Source of the DNA: Dryocola sp032000125
GTDB taxonomy: Bacteria; Pseudomonadota; Gammaproteobacteria; Enterobacterales; Enterobacteriaceae
DNA: 64,000 nt
Direction of reading: 5' to 3'
Assembly: GCA_032000125.1 (NCBI GenBank)
Contig: DAMALH010000019.1
Location: 18,977 to 82,976 of the forward strand
A model generated the notes under the pieces. That model was not told where the DNA came from, did no database searches, and worked only from the letters and a program-made list of their open reading frames with translations. Within the stretch, counting starts at the first letter, position 1; the number at the start of each line of letters is the position of its first letter. This document shows positions 8,872-16,399 of this stretch, in pieces. Both the position numbers and the translations under genes were made by a program.

Positions 8872-9573
8872 TTAATTCAAAGGTTGAACGGAGAGAGCAC
8901 CGCCCGCAAGACTCAGGCGCGCCGCTTTCCCATAATAGTCGGCTGGAATTTGATCGCTCAGCCAGTATTCACCCGCTATTGAGACCAGCTCAGCTACCAG
9001 GTTGGTACAAAATATTTGTGCATCACGAGAACCATCGGCACCTGCCAGGGCTCGGCCACGCATCATGCCGTAAATATGAATATTGCCGTCAGCGATAAGT
9101 TCTGCACCGGCGCTGACGTGATTGGTAACAATCAAATCACTGTTTGGTGCATAAATACGCTGCCCCGAACGAACCGGGGAGTCAATCAAACGCGTTTTTG
9201 TCGCCGCCGCAGCAATGGGTTCTGCAACGGCCGCGGGTACCGGGGTTGGAGCCCGGGGAAATTTCTCTTTTCCCTCCGACAGCAGCGGTAGCCCGGCGCG
9301 TTCAATTTCCTTTTTCAATGCTTCGTCTTTACAGCCGCTGATACCCACCACGCGTAGACCGGTAGAGACCACCGCCTGCTGGACTTTTTTCCAGTTTACG
9401 GAACCATCGAGGCTGGCAACATTAACCACAACCGGGGCATTTTTAAGAAACGCAGGCGCCTGGGCAATTTTATCCTGAAGCGCCTGACGAATAACCTCTG
9501 GTTGAGCATCATGCAAATGAACAACTGATAAGGTGAAACTGCTGCCTTTTAACTCGATTGGCGTGTTTGACAT
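8872..9573 (-). CDS. minC: Septum site-determining protein MinC
   Basis: A 233-residue inhibitor of FtsZ polymerisation. The N-terminal FtsZ-interacting domain begins MSNTPIELKGSSFTLSVVHLH; the C-terminal beta-helix dimer and MinD-binding domain includes VRSGQRIYAPNSDLIVTNHV and GMMRGRALAGADGS. A further in-frame ORF extends 32 codons upstream, but the ATG at 9573 gives the exact enteric N-terminus. The linker around residues 105-125 is rich in Pro, Ala and Thr. It is the first gene of minCDE and divergent from ycgL. Confidence 0.97.
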   Translation of the reverse strand: MSNTPIELKGSSFTLSVVHLHDAQPEVIRQALQDKIAQAPAFLKNAPVVVNVASLDGSVNWKKVQQAVVSTGLRVVGISGCKDEALKKEIERAGLPLLSEGKEKFPRAPTPVPAAVAEPIAAAATKTRLIDSPVRSGQRIYAPNSDLIVTNHVSAGAELIADGNIHIYGMMRGRALAGADGSRDAQIFCTNLVAELVSIAGEYWLSDQIPADYYGKAARLSLAGGALSVQPLN

Positions 9574-9700
9574 CCTGGCCTTACTCAATTCAGTTTCAAT
9601 CCCCACGGCTTGTGGGACGATATTCCGAAGTACATTAAGCATGGTATAGTCACCTGTATATTCAGGCAAGCCACCATCCGGTGAAAATAGAGTAAAAAAA

Positions 9701-9976
9701 ATGTTTTGTGTGATCTATAGAAGTAGTAAGCGTGAGCAAACTTATCTTTATGTCGAAAAAAAGGACGATTTCTCTCTTGTGCCGGAAGAATTGATGAAAG
9801 GCTTCGGCGAGCCCAGGTTTGTGATGATATTACCGCTCGACGGCAGTAAAAAACTGGCTAACGCCGATTTCGATAAAGTAAAACAGTCGCTCAAAGATGA
9901 AGGCTATTATTTACAACTGCCTCCGCCGCCGGAAAGTTTGTTAAAAATGCACCTGGAAAAAAATCCGAAAAAATAA
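9701..9976 (+). CDS. ycgL: YcgL-domain protein
   Basis: A 91-residue cytoplasmic protein of the YcgL/UPF0745 family, of unknown function. MFCVIYRSSKREQTYLYVEKKDDFSLVPEELMKGFG and YYLQLPPPPESLLK are the family signature. The start ATG at 9701 follows an A-rich stretch without a strong Shine-Dalgarno. It is divergent from minC, the conserved position in enterics. Confidence 0.92.
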   Translation: MFCVIYRSSKREQTYLYVEKKDDFSLVPEELMKGFGEPRFVMILPLDGSKKLANADFDKVKQSLKDEGYYLQLPPPPESLLKMHLEKNPKK

Positions 9977-10052
9977 GTTTCGGATAAACGGCAAATCTTT
10001 CCCGGGCTTAAAGGGGGAAGATGGCAGCAGAAAACTAATCGCGAGAGGGTAG

Positions 10053-11120
10053 ATGAATACTTCAGCAATCTGTTTAACCGTTGGCACCTTACTGCTTGCC
10101 GGCTGTGCTGCAAAATCCCCCGGCGCGGAGACCGTAACACCCACGGCACCTCCCGCCGCCGCTCAACCATCGTCCTCAGGAAGCGCAACAACCCTCGCAG
10201 AACAGGGGCGCGATCCCGCCGAGTTCCCCGCTTATGTGGAAGCCCTCAAGCAACAGGCGCGCAGCCAGGGCATCAGCGAGGCTACCGTTACGGCGGCGTT
10301 CGCCAACGTCCATTTTGTTGACCGGGTAATAAAATCCGACCGGAACCAGCCTGAGAAAAAAATCACGCTGGATGATTATCTGGCACGCGTCGTTACGCCT
10401 GCGAAGATTGAGCAGGCAAGAACGCTTTACCAGCAGAATCAGGCGCAGCTGGCGCCGGTGAGCGCGCAAACCGGCGTGCCGGGTAACTACATCGTCGCGC
10501 TGTGGGCATTGGAGAGTAACTTCGGCAAAATACAGGGCAAAGAAGACGTTATTTCGGCGCTTTCAACGCTTGCCTTTGAAGGACGGCGCGAAGCCTTCTT
10601 TACCAAAGAGTTAATGGCGTCGCTAAAAATTCTCGACCAGGGTCATATTACCGTAGATGAGCTGAAAGGCTCCTGGGCCGGCGCGATGGGGCAAAACCAG
10701 TTTATGCCGAGCTCTTATTTACGCTACGGAAAAGACGGTAACGGCGACGGCAAAATCGATATCTGGACCAATACCAGCGATGTTTTCGCCTCGACCGCCA
10801 ACTATCTTGCCACCGAAGGGTGGGAAGCGGGCGGCACCTGGGGCACGGAAGTGAAGCTGCCCGCAGGTTTTAACGCAGCGCTTGCGGGTACCAAAACGGC
10901 GCAGGGCAAAACGGTTTCGCAATGGCAAAAGCTGGGCGTTACCTTACCGGATGGGCTACAGCTACCGGGCTCCGCCGCGCGAGCGTGGATAGTGACGCCG
11001 GACGATAATCAGGGGCGCTCGTTCCTGGTGTATAACAACTTCAGGACAATACTGCACTGGAACCGTTCTTCGTACTTCGCCATCGGCATAGGTACGATGG
11101 CCGATGCAATCGCACAATAA
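10053..11120 (+). CDS. MltB-family lytic murein transglycosylase lipoprotein
   Basis: A probable outer-membrane-anchored lytic transglycosylase (355 residues) that cleaves the MurNAc-GlcNAc bond with 1,6-anhydro product formation. The lipobox LLLAGC places the lipid cysteine at C18, followed by a Pro/Ala/Ser-rich linker (residues 20-45). The SLT_2 domain has the likely catalytic Glu at E154 in ALWALESNFG. DGNGDGKIDIWTNTSD at 228-243 resembles the calcium-binding EF-hand loop of MltB. It is a paralogue rather than MltB itself, because the context is ycgL-ycgM. A terminator follows. Confidence 0.87.
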   Translation: MNTSAICLTVGTLLLAGCAAKSPGAETVTPTAPPAAAQPSSSGSATTLAEQGRDPAEFPAYVEALKQQARSQGISEATVTAAFANVHFVDRVIKSDRNQPEKKITLDDYLARVVTPAKIEQARTLYQQNQAQLAPVSAQTGVPGNYIVALWALESNFGKIQGKEDVISALSTLAFEGRREAFFTKELMASLKILDQGHITVDELKGSWAGAMGQNQFMPSSYLRYGKDGNGDGKIDIWTNTSDVFASTANYLATEGWEAGGTWGTEVKLPAGFNAALAGTKTAQGKTVSQWQKLGVTLPDGLQLPGSAARAWIVTPDDNQGRSFLVYNNFRTILHWNRSSYFAIGIGTMADAIAQ

Positions 11121-11127
11121 CGCACGC

Positions 11128-11155
11128 TCCCCGGTATTCACCGGGGATTTTTTTA
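11128..11155 (+). terminator. Terminator after the MltB-like gene
   Basis: TCCCCGGT, loop ATTC, ACCGGGGA, then seven Ts; a canonical Rho-independent terminator 8 bases after the stop codon. Confidence 0.9.
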
Positions 11156-11198
11156 TCTAGTATCAAATGCAGTTAACACAACGACGCAGAGGAAAGGC

Positions 11199-11858
11199 AT
11201 GTATCAACATCATAACTGGCAGGGTGCGCTGCTGGATTTTCCGGTCAGCAAAGTAGTGTGCGTGGGCAGCAATTACGCAAAGCATATTAAAGAGATGGGC
11301 AGCGCCACGCCGGATGAGCCGGTGCTGTTTATTAAACCCGAAAGCGCGCTGTGCGATATTCGCCAGCCGCTGGTGTTGCCGCATGGGTCGGGTTCCGTGC
11401 ACCACGAAGTTGAGCTGGCGATTTTAATCGGCGCCACGCTCAGGCAGGCGACGGAAGAACACGTGTCAAAGGCGATTGCCGGTTATGGCGTAGCGCTGGA
11501 TCTGACCTTGCGCGATTTGCAGGGCAAGCTCAAGAAAGCAGGGCAGCCGTGGGAAAAAGCAAAAGGCTTTGATAATGCCTGCCCCATTTCAGGCTTTATC
11601 CCGGCCGCTGAATTTGCAGCCGACCCGCAAAATACCGACATTGCTCTGAGAGTAAACGGCGAGATCCGCCAGCAGGGTTCAACCTCTGACATGATCCACA
11701 AGATTGTGCCGCTGATAGCCTATATGAGCCGCTTCTTTACCTTACGCGCGGGCGATGTGATCCTGACCGGAACCCCGGAAGGCGTCGGCCCGCTTGCCAG
11801 CGGCGACGAACTGGAAGTGAGTTTCGACGGACGTAGTCTTAGCACCCGCGTACTATAA
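11199..11858 (+). CDS. ycgM: Fumarylacetoacetate hydrolase-family protein YcgM
   Basis: A 219-residue FAH-fold metalloenzyme, close in type to FAHD1 proteins that act on oxaloacetate or acylpyruvates; the physiological substrate here is inferred, not shown. Metal ligands are visible as HHEVELA (E70, E72) and D101 in ALDLTLRDLQ. The C-terminal DVILTGTPEGVGPL is the family hallmark. It stands alone with its own start, followed by a 20-base palindrome. Confidence 0.92.
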   Translation: MYQHHNWQGALLDFPVSKVVCVGSNYAKHIKEMGSATPDEPVLFIKPESALCDIRQPLVLPHGSGSVHHEVELAILIGATLRQATEEHVSKAIAGYGVALDLTLRDLQGKLKKAGQPWEKAKGFDNACPISGFIPAAEFAADPQNTDIALRVNGEIRQQGSTSDMIHKIVPLIAYMSRFFTLRAGDVILTGTPEGVGPLASGDELEVSFDGRSLSTRVL

Positions 11859-11863
11859 TGAAT

Positions 11864-11883
11864 TTGCCGCCCCGGGGCGGCAA
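11864..11883. repeat. Perfect 20-base palindrome after ycgM
   Basis: TTGCCGCCCCGGGGCGGCAA is a perfect inverted repeat with no spacer, 6 bases after the ycgM stop. It has only two terminal Ts, so it is a weak terminator candidate or an RNA-stabilising stem. Confidence 0.6.
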
Positions 11884-11947
11884 CGCTTGCATCTTTTATC
11901 CATAGTGTTTATAAGGTGCAGCTTGTTTTTCAAATGCAGGCACCAAC

Positions 11948-12394
11948 ATGACACAGGCACCTTTTTGGCAGAGTAAAACGCTCGACGAAATGAGCGATGC
12001 GGAGTGGGAATCACTTTGCGACGGCTGCGGCCAGTGCTGTCTGCATAAGCTGATGGACGAGGACACGGATGAAATATACTTCACCAACGTCGCGTGCAAA
12101 CAGTTGAACATCAAAACCTGCCAGTGCAGAAATTATGAGCGCCGTTTTGAGTATGAGCCAGACTGCATCAAGCTCACGCGCGATAATTTACCCACCTTCG
12201 AATGGCTGCCGCACACCTGTGCGTACCGCCTGCTGGCCGAAGGGAAAAGCCTGCCGGACTGGCACCCGCTGCTGACCGGTTCAAAAGCCGCGATGCACGG
12301 CGAACGTATCTCCGTGCGCCATATAGCGGTGAAAGAGTCCGAGGTACGGGATTGGCAGGATCATATTTTAAACAAACCTGACTGGGCAGACTAA
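11948..12394 (+). CDS. ycgN: UPF0260 cysteine-rich protein YcgN
   Basis: A 148-residue member of the YkgJ/CxxCxxCC family, thought to bind zinc or an iron-sulfur cluster. CDGCGQCC spans C24-C31, and further cysteines occur in NVACKQLNIKTCQCRNYE and CIKL, CAYRL. Function is unknown. It matches YcgN throughout its length and keeps the enteric position after ycgM. Confidence 0.92.
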   Translation: MTQAPFWQSKTLDEMSDAEWESLCDGCGQCCLHKLMDEDTDEIYFTNVACKQLNIKTCQCRNYERRFEYEPDCIKLTRDNLPTFEWLPHTCAYRLLAEGKSLPDWHPLLTGSKAAMHGERISVRHIAVKESEVRDWQDHILNKPDWAD

Positions 12395-12478
12395 ATCACC
12401 AGTCCTGAGAAAATACCCGAAAATAAATCATACAAAGCAAAATCTTTGTGATACGGTGTACTTTCTATAACAAGTAAA

Positions 12479-12492
12479 AGAAGGTTTTTATC
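12479..12492 (+). promoter_or_regulatory. Ribosome binding site that sets an ATC start
   Basis: AAGAAGG (12478-12484) is followed by five Ts and then ATC at 12490-12492. There is no ATG, GTG or TTG in frame between the upstream stop (TAA, 12475) and the first conserved Cys codon (12511). The spacing to ATC is ideal, so it is the best supported start. Confidence 0.65.
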
Positions 12493-12666
12493 CAGTACTT
12501 AACATTTAAGTGTCCGTCATGCGGCGGTTCACAGTATCGCACCTCCCCCTACGATGTCCGAGAATCAAATCCCCATGGCGCTGTTTGTATTTTCTGTAAA
12601 TCAGGCATGCTTGTTCTGCATCGTCCGATGAGTGCGATCCATCAATATAACCTCGCTGCACGCTAA
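12490..12666 (+). CDS. YmcF/YnfQ-type zinc-ribbon small protein, apparent ATC start
   Basis: A 58-residue protein beginning (I/M)QYLTFKCPSCGGSQYR. It has two CxxC knuckles (C8/C11 and C33/C36, in CPSC and CIFC), as in a zinc ribbon. GSQYRTSPYDVRESNPHGA resembles the E. coli cold-shock small proteins YmcF and YnfQ, which as I recall also use a non-AUG start. The reading frame is open from 12478 and ends TAA at 12664. The C-terminal third (MSAIHQYNLAAR) is less conserved. No csp gene is adjacent, unlike ymcF downstream of cspG. Cold induction here is only inference. Confidence 0.78.
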   Translation: MQYLTFKCPSCGGSQYRTSPYDVRESNPHGAVCIFCKSGMLVLHRPMSAIHQYNLAAR

Positions 12667-12737
12667 ACGATTATCCCGCAGGTTTTGCTTTCCACGCCGT
12701 TGCGCTGTTAACATTCCTCCTCCATAAAGGAGGAATA

Positions 12738-12974
12738 ATGAAAAAATTCACGCTGCTACTCGGCGCGCTCATTCTCAGCGGCTGTTCGTCGCCTGAACCC
12801 ACGGCACCTAAACCACCTCAGGCTATCGGCATGCCGAACCCGGCTTCCGTTTACTGCATAGATAAAGGCGGCGAGCTGAGAACGGTGAAAACCGACCTCG
12901 GCGAGCGCGGCGACTGCATCTTGCCGAGCGGTGAAAGGATTGATGAGTGGAAGCTTTACCGACGCGACCACTAG
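12738..12974 (+). CDS. yoaF: DUF333 lipoprotein, YoaF-like
   Basis: A 78-residue lipoprotein with lipobox ILSGC (C16) and a short DUF333 domain: NPASVYCIDKGGELR, then ILPSGERIDEWKLYRRDH. The two mature cysteines (in VYC and GDC) may form a disulfide. The order of motifs matches E. coli YoaF. Function is unknown; DUF333 proteins are often annotated as hemolysin-like without evidence. The start has a strong AAAGGAGG. In E. coli this interval between ycgN and dsbB holds hlyE and umuDC instead. Confidence 0.85.
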   Translation: MKKFTLLLGALILSGCSSPEPTAPKPPQAIGMPNPASVYCIDKGGELRTVKTDLGERGDCILPSGERIDEWKLYRRDH

Positions 12975-13137
12975 TAAAATCATAGAAGGCGGCATTGAGT
13001 ACGCCCTGGAAGGGCGTACTAAACCCCTTAAAAAGAAGCCTCTGCGAGTCCTGTGAGATTTAAATCCAAAGACAATAAGGCACAGCCACAACCAGTTGAT
13101 GACCATACCCACAGGGCGTGGTTTTCAGTTGGTAATA
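12975..13137. other. Short spacer with a strong hairpin after the YoaF-like gene
   Basis: AGTACGCCCT and AGGGCGTACT (12996-13018 region) form a perfect 10-bp stem with a GGA loop, followed by AAACCCC rather than a T-run. A GTG-initiated frame from about 13053 runs into the next terminator, but has no family resemblance. The stretch could be a processed 3' UTR or a small RNA; I cannot tell which. Confidence 0.35.
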
Positions 13138-13163
13138 AAAAACCCGCCATCGGCGGGTTTTTG
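13138..13163. terminator. Bidirectional terminator between the YoaF-like gene and dsbB
   Basis: AACCCGCC, loop ATC, GGCGGGTT, with A-run before and T-run after, so it works on both strands for the two convergent genes. Confidence 0.88.
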
Positions 13164-13178
13164 CTTTTCAGACGCTCG

Positions 13179-13709
13179 TTAGCGGCCAAATAAATCGCGG
13201 CGTTTCGGTTTGAACGGCTGGGCTATGAGCACCAGCACGGCAATAATCAGGAACACGACAAAAATACCTAACAGCCACTGCACCATATCAAGGGACAAGA
13301 ACTCCCACTGGCGCACGGCGCAGTCGCCGGTAGCAACAAATACGGACGGCAACCATTTATCGAGCGGCAGCCAGGACGGGAAGCGCGCGGCAAAATCACA
13401 GGTGACGAAAGGAGAAGGATGCAACTGCAGCATGGTATGTTCCCACGCCAGTTGCACGCCTTTAACCGCGCTGTAAAGCCAGATGGCCAGCGCGCCGAAG
13501 CGTAACGGTGATTTAGGCGCTATAGCGCCGACAATACCCGCGCCCATAATGCCAAACAGGGCGCAGCGTTCATAAATGCACATCACACATGGCTTTAACA
13601 GCATCACGTGCTGGAACCATAACGCCACCATTTCCAGAGCAAAAGCGGTAATGGCCAACAGCAGCCAGGCGCCGCGCCCGCGGGAGCATTGGTTTAAATA
13701 TCGCAACAT
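13179..13709 (-). CDS. dsbB: Disulfide bond formation protein DsbB
   Basis: A 176-residue inner-membrane quinone oxidoreductase that reoxidises periplasmic DsbA and passes electrons to ubiquinone or menaquinone. It has four predicted membrane helices. The redox pairs are C41-C44 (PCVMCIYERC) and C104/C130 (TCDF and GDC). The quinone-binding R48 is present in YERC. Length equals E. coli DsbB. It is upstream of nhaB on the same strand in coordinates, but transcribed after it on the minus strand. Confidence 0.97.
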   Translation of the reverse strand: MLRYLNQCSRGRGAWLLLAITAFALEMVALWFQHVMLLKPCVMCIYERCALFGIMGAGIVGAIAPKSPLRFGALAIWLYSAVKGVQLAWEHTMLQLHPSPFVTCDFAARFPSWLPLDKWLPSVFVATGDCAVRQWEFLSLDMVQWLLGIFVVFLIIAVLVLIAQPFKPKRRDLFGR

Positions 13710-13854
13710 AATCAGTTTCCCTGCAATTTGCGGTGATTCGGCAGTGTAAACGAATTCGATTTTTGCGCCAGTAGCGCCGTGAAAAATATGTGTTTATTCG
13801 GATGTTTAACAGGCAAATAAACCTTGCAGGCAGCGAACTGCCCGCGTAGTACCG

Positions 13855-15420
13855 CTAGTGTGGAAGCTCAGCGGCAAGCGGGGTAGAAATCCACCCAGCC
13901 TGGAGCATCCATTCTGTTGCCGGTATCAGCGTAAACTCCACGCACAGCAGGCCTACCAGCGTCAGCACCAGCGTATACGGCAGCGCCATCAGCACCATGC
14001 GTCCGTACGAGAGGCGAATGAGCGGCGCAAGGGCAGAGGTGAGCAGGAACAGGAAGGCGGCCTGGCCATTTGGCGTGGCGACAGAGGGCAGGTTAGTCCC
14101 GGTGTTAATGGCTACCGCCAGCAGCTCAAACTGCTTCAGATCGATGATGCCGTTTTCCAGCGCGGTTTTGGCTTCGTTGATGTAAACCGTGCCGACAAAC
14201 ACGTTATCGGAAATGGACGACAGCAGACCGTTAAAGATATAGAAAAGAGAGAGCTGCGCGTCAGGCTGCGCCTGCAGGACAAAATGAATAACCGGCGCAA
14301 AAAGTTGCTGATCGATAATCACGGCGACGATGGCAAAAAACACGGTCAGCAGCGCGGTAAACGGCAGCGCTTCGGTAAAGGCTTTACCGATGGCATGCTC
14401 ATCCGTCACGCCGCATAACGAAGTGGCAAAGATTATCACCGACAGGCCAATCAGCCCGACTTCCGCCAGGTGCAACGCCAGCGCCACAATCAGCCAGACG
14501 CCAATTATTGCCTGCACGACGAGCTTAACCTTATCCTGCCTGCCGCGTTTCTGAGCGCTTTTTGTCTCAAACTCTTGCAGGATGTCCCGCACTTTTTCCG
14601 GTAAAGGCGCGCCGTAACCGAGCACCTTGCTGTACTCCAGCAACACGCAGGTCAGCAGTCCACATAGCAGGACCGGCACGGAAACTGGCGATATGCGAAG
14701 GAAGAAATCGCCGAAATGCCAGCCCGCGTTTCGGGCGATAATCAGATTTTGCGGTTCGCCTACCATCGTCATCACGCCGCCCAGAGCCGTACCCACGCCG
14801 GCATGCATCATCAGGCTGCGTAAGAAGGCCCGGAACTGTTCCAGAATCGCGTGGTTGCCGCTGTCTATCTTACTGTCATCCTGAATATCGCTTTCTTCGC
14901 CGCTTTGTGAGGTGACCCGGTGATAAATACCGTAAAAACCTACCGCCACGCTTATCACTACGGCGACGACGGTTAGCGCATCAAGGAAAGCGGACAGGAA
15001 GGCTGCGGCAAGGCAAAATGACAGTGACAGCAGTAACTTGGAGCGAATGCCCAGCAGCAGTCTGGTGAAGACCAGCAGTAAAAGCTGCTTCATAAAATAA
15101 ATGCCGGCAACCATAAAAATAAGCAGCAGCAACACTTCCAGGTTACCGGCGACTTCCGCGCGGACGTGTTTCGCACTGGTCATTCCGGCCAGCACCGCTT
15201 CGATGGCAAGCAGCCCGCCGGGCAGCAGGGGATAGCATTTTAGCGCCATCGCGAGGGTGAAAATAAATTCAGCAACCAGCATCCAGCCTGCGGCAAAAGG
15301 GCTAACAAACCAAAAAACCAGCGGATTAATCACCAGAAAACAAAGAATTGTTAATTTATACCAGTCGGGTGACTGACCTAAAAAATTTCGATAAAGGGCA
15401 CGGCCAGTGGACATTTCCAT
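13855..15420 (-). CDS. nhaB: Na+/H+ antiporter NhaB
   Basis: A 521-residue inner-membrane antiporter exchanging cytoplasmic Na+ for external H+. The start MEMSTGRALYRNFLGQSPDW matches E. coli NhaB position for position. Many hydrophobic segments are visible, with the conserved stretches GGVMTMVGEPQNLIIA and NTGTNLPSVATPNGQAAF. It is divergent from fadR, the standard enteric arrangement, and 145 bases upstream of dsbB in the direction of transcription. Confidence 0.96.
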   Translation of the reverse strand: MEMSTGRALYRNFLGQSPDWYKLTILCFLVINPLVFWFVSPFAAGWMLVAEFIFTLAMALKCYPLLPGGLLAIEAVLAGMTSAKHVRAEVAGNLEVLLLLIFMVAGIYFMKQLLLLVFTRLLLGIRSKLLLSLSFCLAAAFLSAFLDALTVVAVVISVAVGFYGIYHRVTSQSGEESDIQDDSKIDSGNHAILEQFRAFLRSLMMHAGVGTALGGVMTMVGEPQNLIIARNAGWHFGDFFLRISPVSVPVLLCGLLTCVLLEYSKVLGYGAPLPEKVRDILQEFETKSAQKRGRQDKVKLVVQAIIGVWLIVALALHLAEVGLIGLSVIIFATSLCGVTDEHAIGKAFTEALPFTALLTVFFAIVAVIIDQQLFAPVIHFVLQAQPDAQLSLFYIFNGLLSSISDNVFVGTVYINEAKTALENGIIDLKQFELLAVAINTGTNLPSVATPNGQAAFLFLLTSALAPLIRLSYGRMVLMALPYTLVLTLVGLLCVEFTLIPATEWMLQAGWISTPLAAELPH

Positions 15421-15585
15421 GGTGAGAGAATCATTCTCCGAAAGATTATTGCGTCGGGAGTAACAGGGTACTCGCGCCTCGCATGACTATCAAGGCACTG
15501 GAAATATAACCGGCTTCGCTATTTCGAAAAATTTAAACGCCGATCCCGTAAATGGCGCGCCCGCTGGCTATCTGGAGCGTGGTGC

Positions 15586-15602
15586 ATCTGGTATGATGAG
15601 TC
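15586..15602 (+). promoter_or_regulatory. FadR-like site over the fadR promoter
   Basis: ATCTGGTATGATGAGTC shares the CTGGTATGATGAGT core with the fadD operator of E. coli, and the embedded TATGAT (15592-15597) would be the fadR -10. This suggests autoregulation. It is partly a promoter coincidence, so confidence is moderate. Confidence 0.55.
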
Positions 15603-15637
15603 CCAAATTGCTAAACCTGTGTAATGGAAATCATACT

Positions 15638-16357
15638 ATGGTCATTAAGGCGCAGAGCCCAGCGGGTTTCGCGGAAGAGTACATCATTGAAAGCATCTGG
15701 AATAGCCGCTTCCCCCCTGGTTCCATTTTGCCTGCCGAACGTGAACTGTCCGAGCTGATTGGCGTCACCCGCACCACGCTGCGTGAAGTGCTGCAGCGTC
15801 TGGCGCGAGACGGCTGGCTGACGATTCAGCACGGTAAGCCGACTAAGGTGAATAATTTCTGGGAAACGTCAGGCTTAAATATTCTGGAAACCCTGGCGCG
15901 CCTGGATCACGACAGCGTGCCGCAGCTTATCGATAATTTGTTATCCGTGCGCACTAACATTGCGACTATCTTTATCCGCACGGCGATTCGCCAGCATCCG
16001 GAAAAAGCGCAGGAAGTGCTGGCCACGGCAGACCGCGTGGAAGACCACGCAGACGCCTTTGCGGACCTCGACTACAGTATCTTCCGCGGCCTTGCGTTTG
16101 CGTCCGGCAATCCCATTTACGGTTTGATTCTGAACGGCATGAAAGGGCTGTATACCCGTATCGGGCGTCATTATTTCTCAAGCCCGGAGGCGCGCAGCCT
16201 GGCGTTAGGCTTCTACCACCGTCTGGGCACCATCTGCAAAGAAGGTTTATACGATCAGGTCTTTGATACCGTTCGTACCTATGGGCGCGAAAGCGGGGAA
16301 ATCTGGCACCGCATGCAGAAGAATCTGCCGGGCGACCTGGCGATGCACAGCCGCTAA
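15638..16357 (+). CDS. fadR: Fatty acid metabolism regulator FadR
   Basis: A 239-residue GntR/FadR-type regulator that represses fad genes such as fadD and activates fabA/fabB; long-chain acyl-CoA binding releases DNA. The winged-helix part contains LPAERELSELIGVTRTTLREVLQRLARDGWL; the acyl-CoA domain includes ASGNPIYGLILNGMKGLYTRIGRHYF. The start is ATG at 15638 (MVIKAQSPAGFAEEY). An earlier in-frame ATG at 15593 lies inside the predicted -10, which excludes it. It converges on ycgB across a terminator. Confidence 0.97.
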   Translation: MVIKAQSPAGFAEEYIIESIWNSRFPPGSILPAERELSELIGVTRTTLREVLQRLARDGWLTIQHGKPTKVNNFWETSGLNILETLARLDHDSVPQLIDNLLSVRTNIATIFIRTAIRQHPEKAQEVLATADRVEDHADAFADLDYSIFRGLAFASGNPIYGLILNGMKGLYTRIGRHYFSSPEARSLALGFYHRLGTICKEGLYDQVFDTVRTYGRESGEIWHRMQKNLPGDLAMHSR

Positions 16358-16366
16358 TTCTGCTAT

Positions 16367-16396
16367 AAAAAAGGCTTCCCGAAGGAAGCCTTTTTG
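16367..16396. terminator. Bidirectional terminator between fadR and ycgB
   Basis: AAGGCTTCC and GGAAGCCTT pair around CGAA, flanked by an A-run and a T-run. Confidence 0.9.
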
Positions 16397-16399
16397 CAT

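Noticed and set aside
12756..13112. Minus-strand frame of 118 codons over the YoaF-like gene
   Set aside because: Shadow of the lipoprotein gene, which has a lipobox and strong ribosome site.
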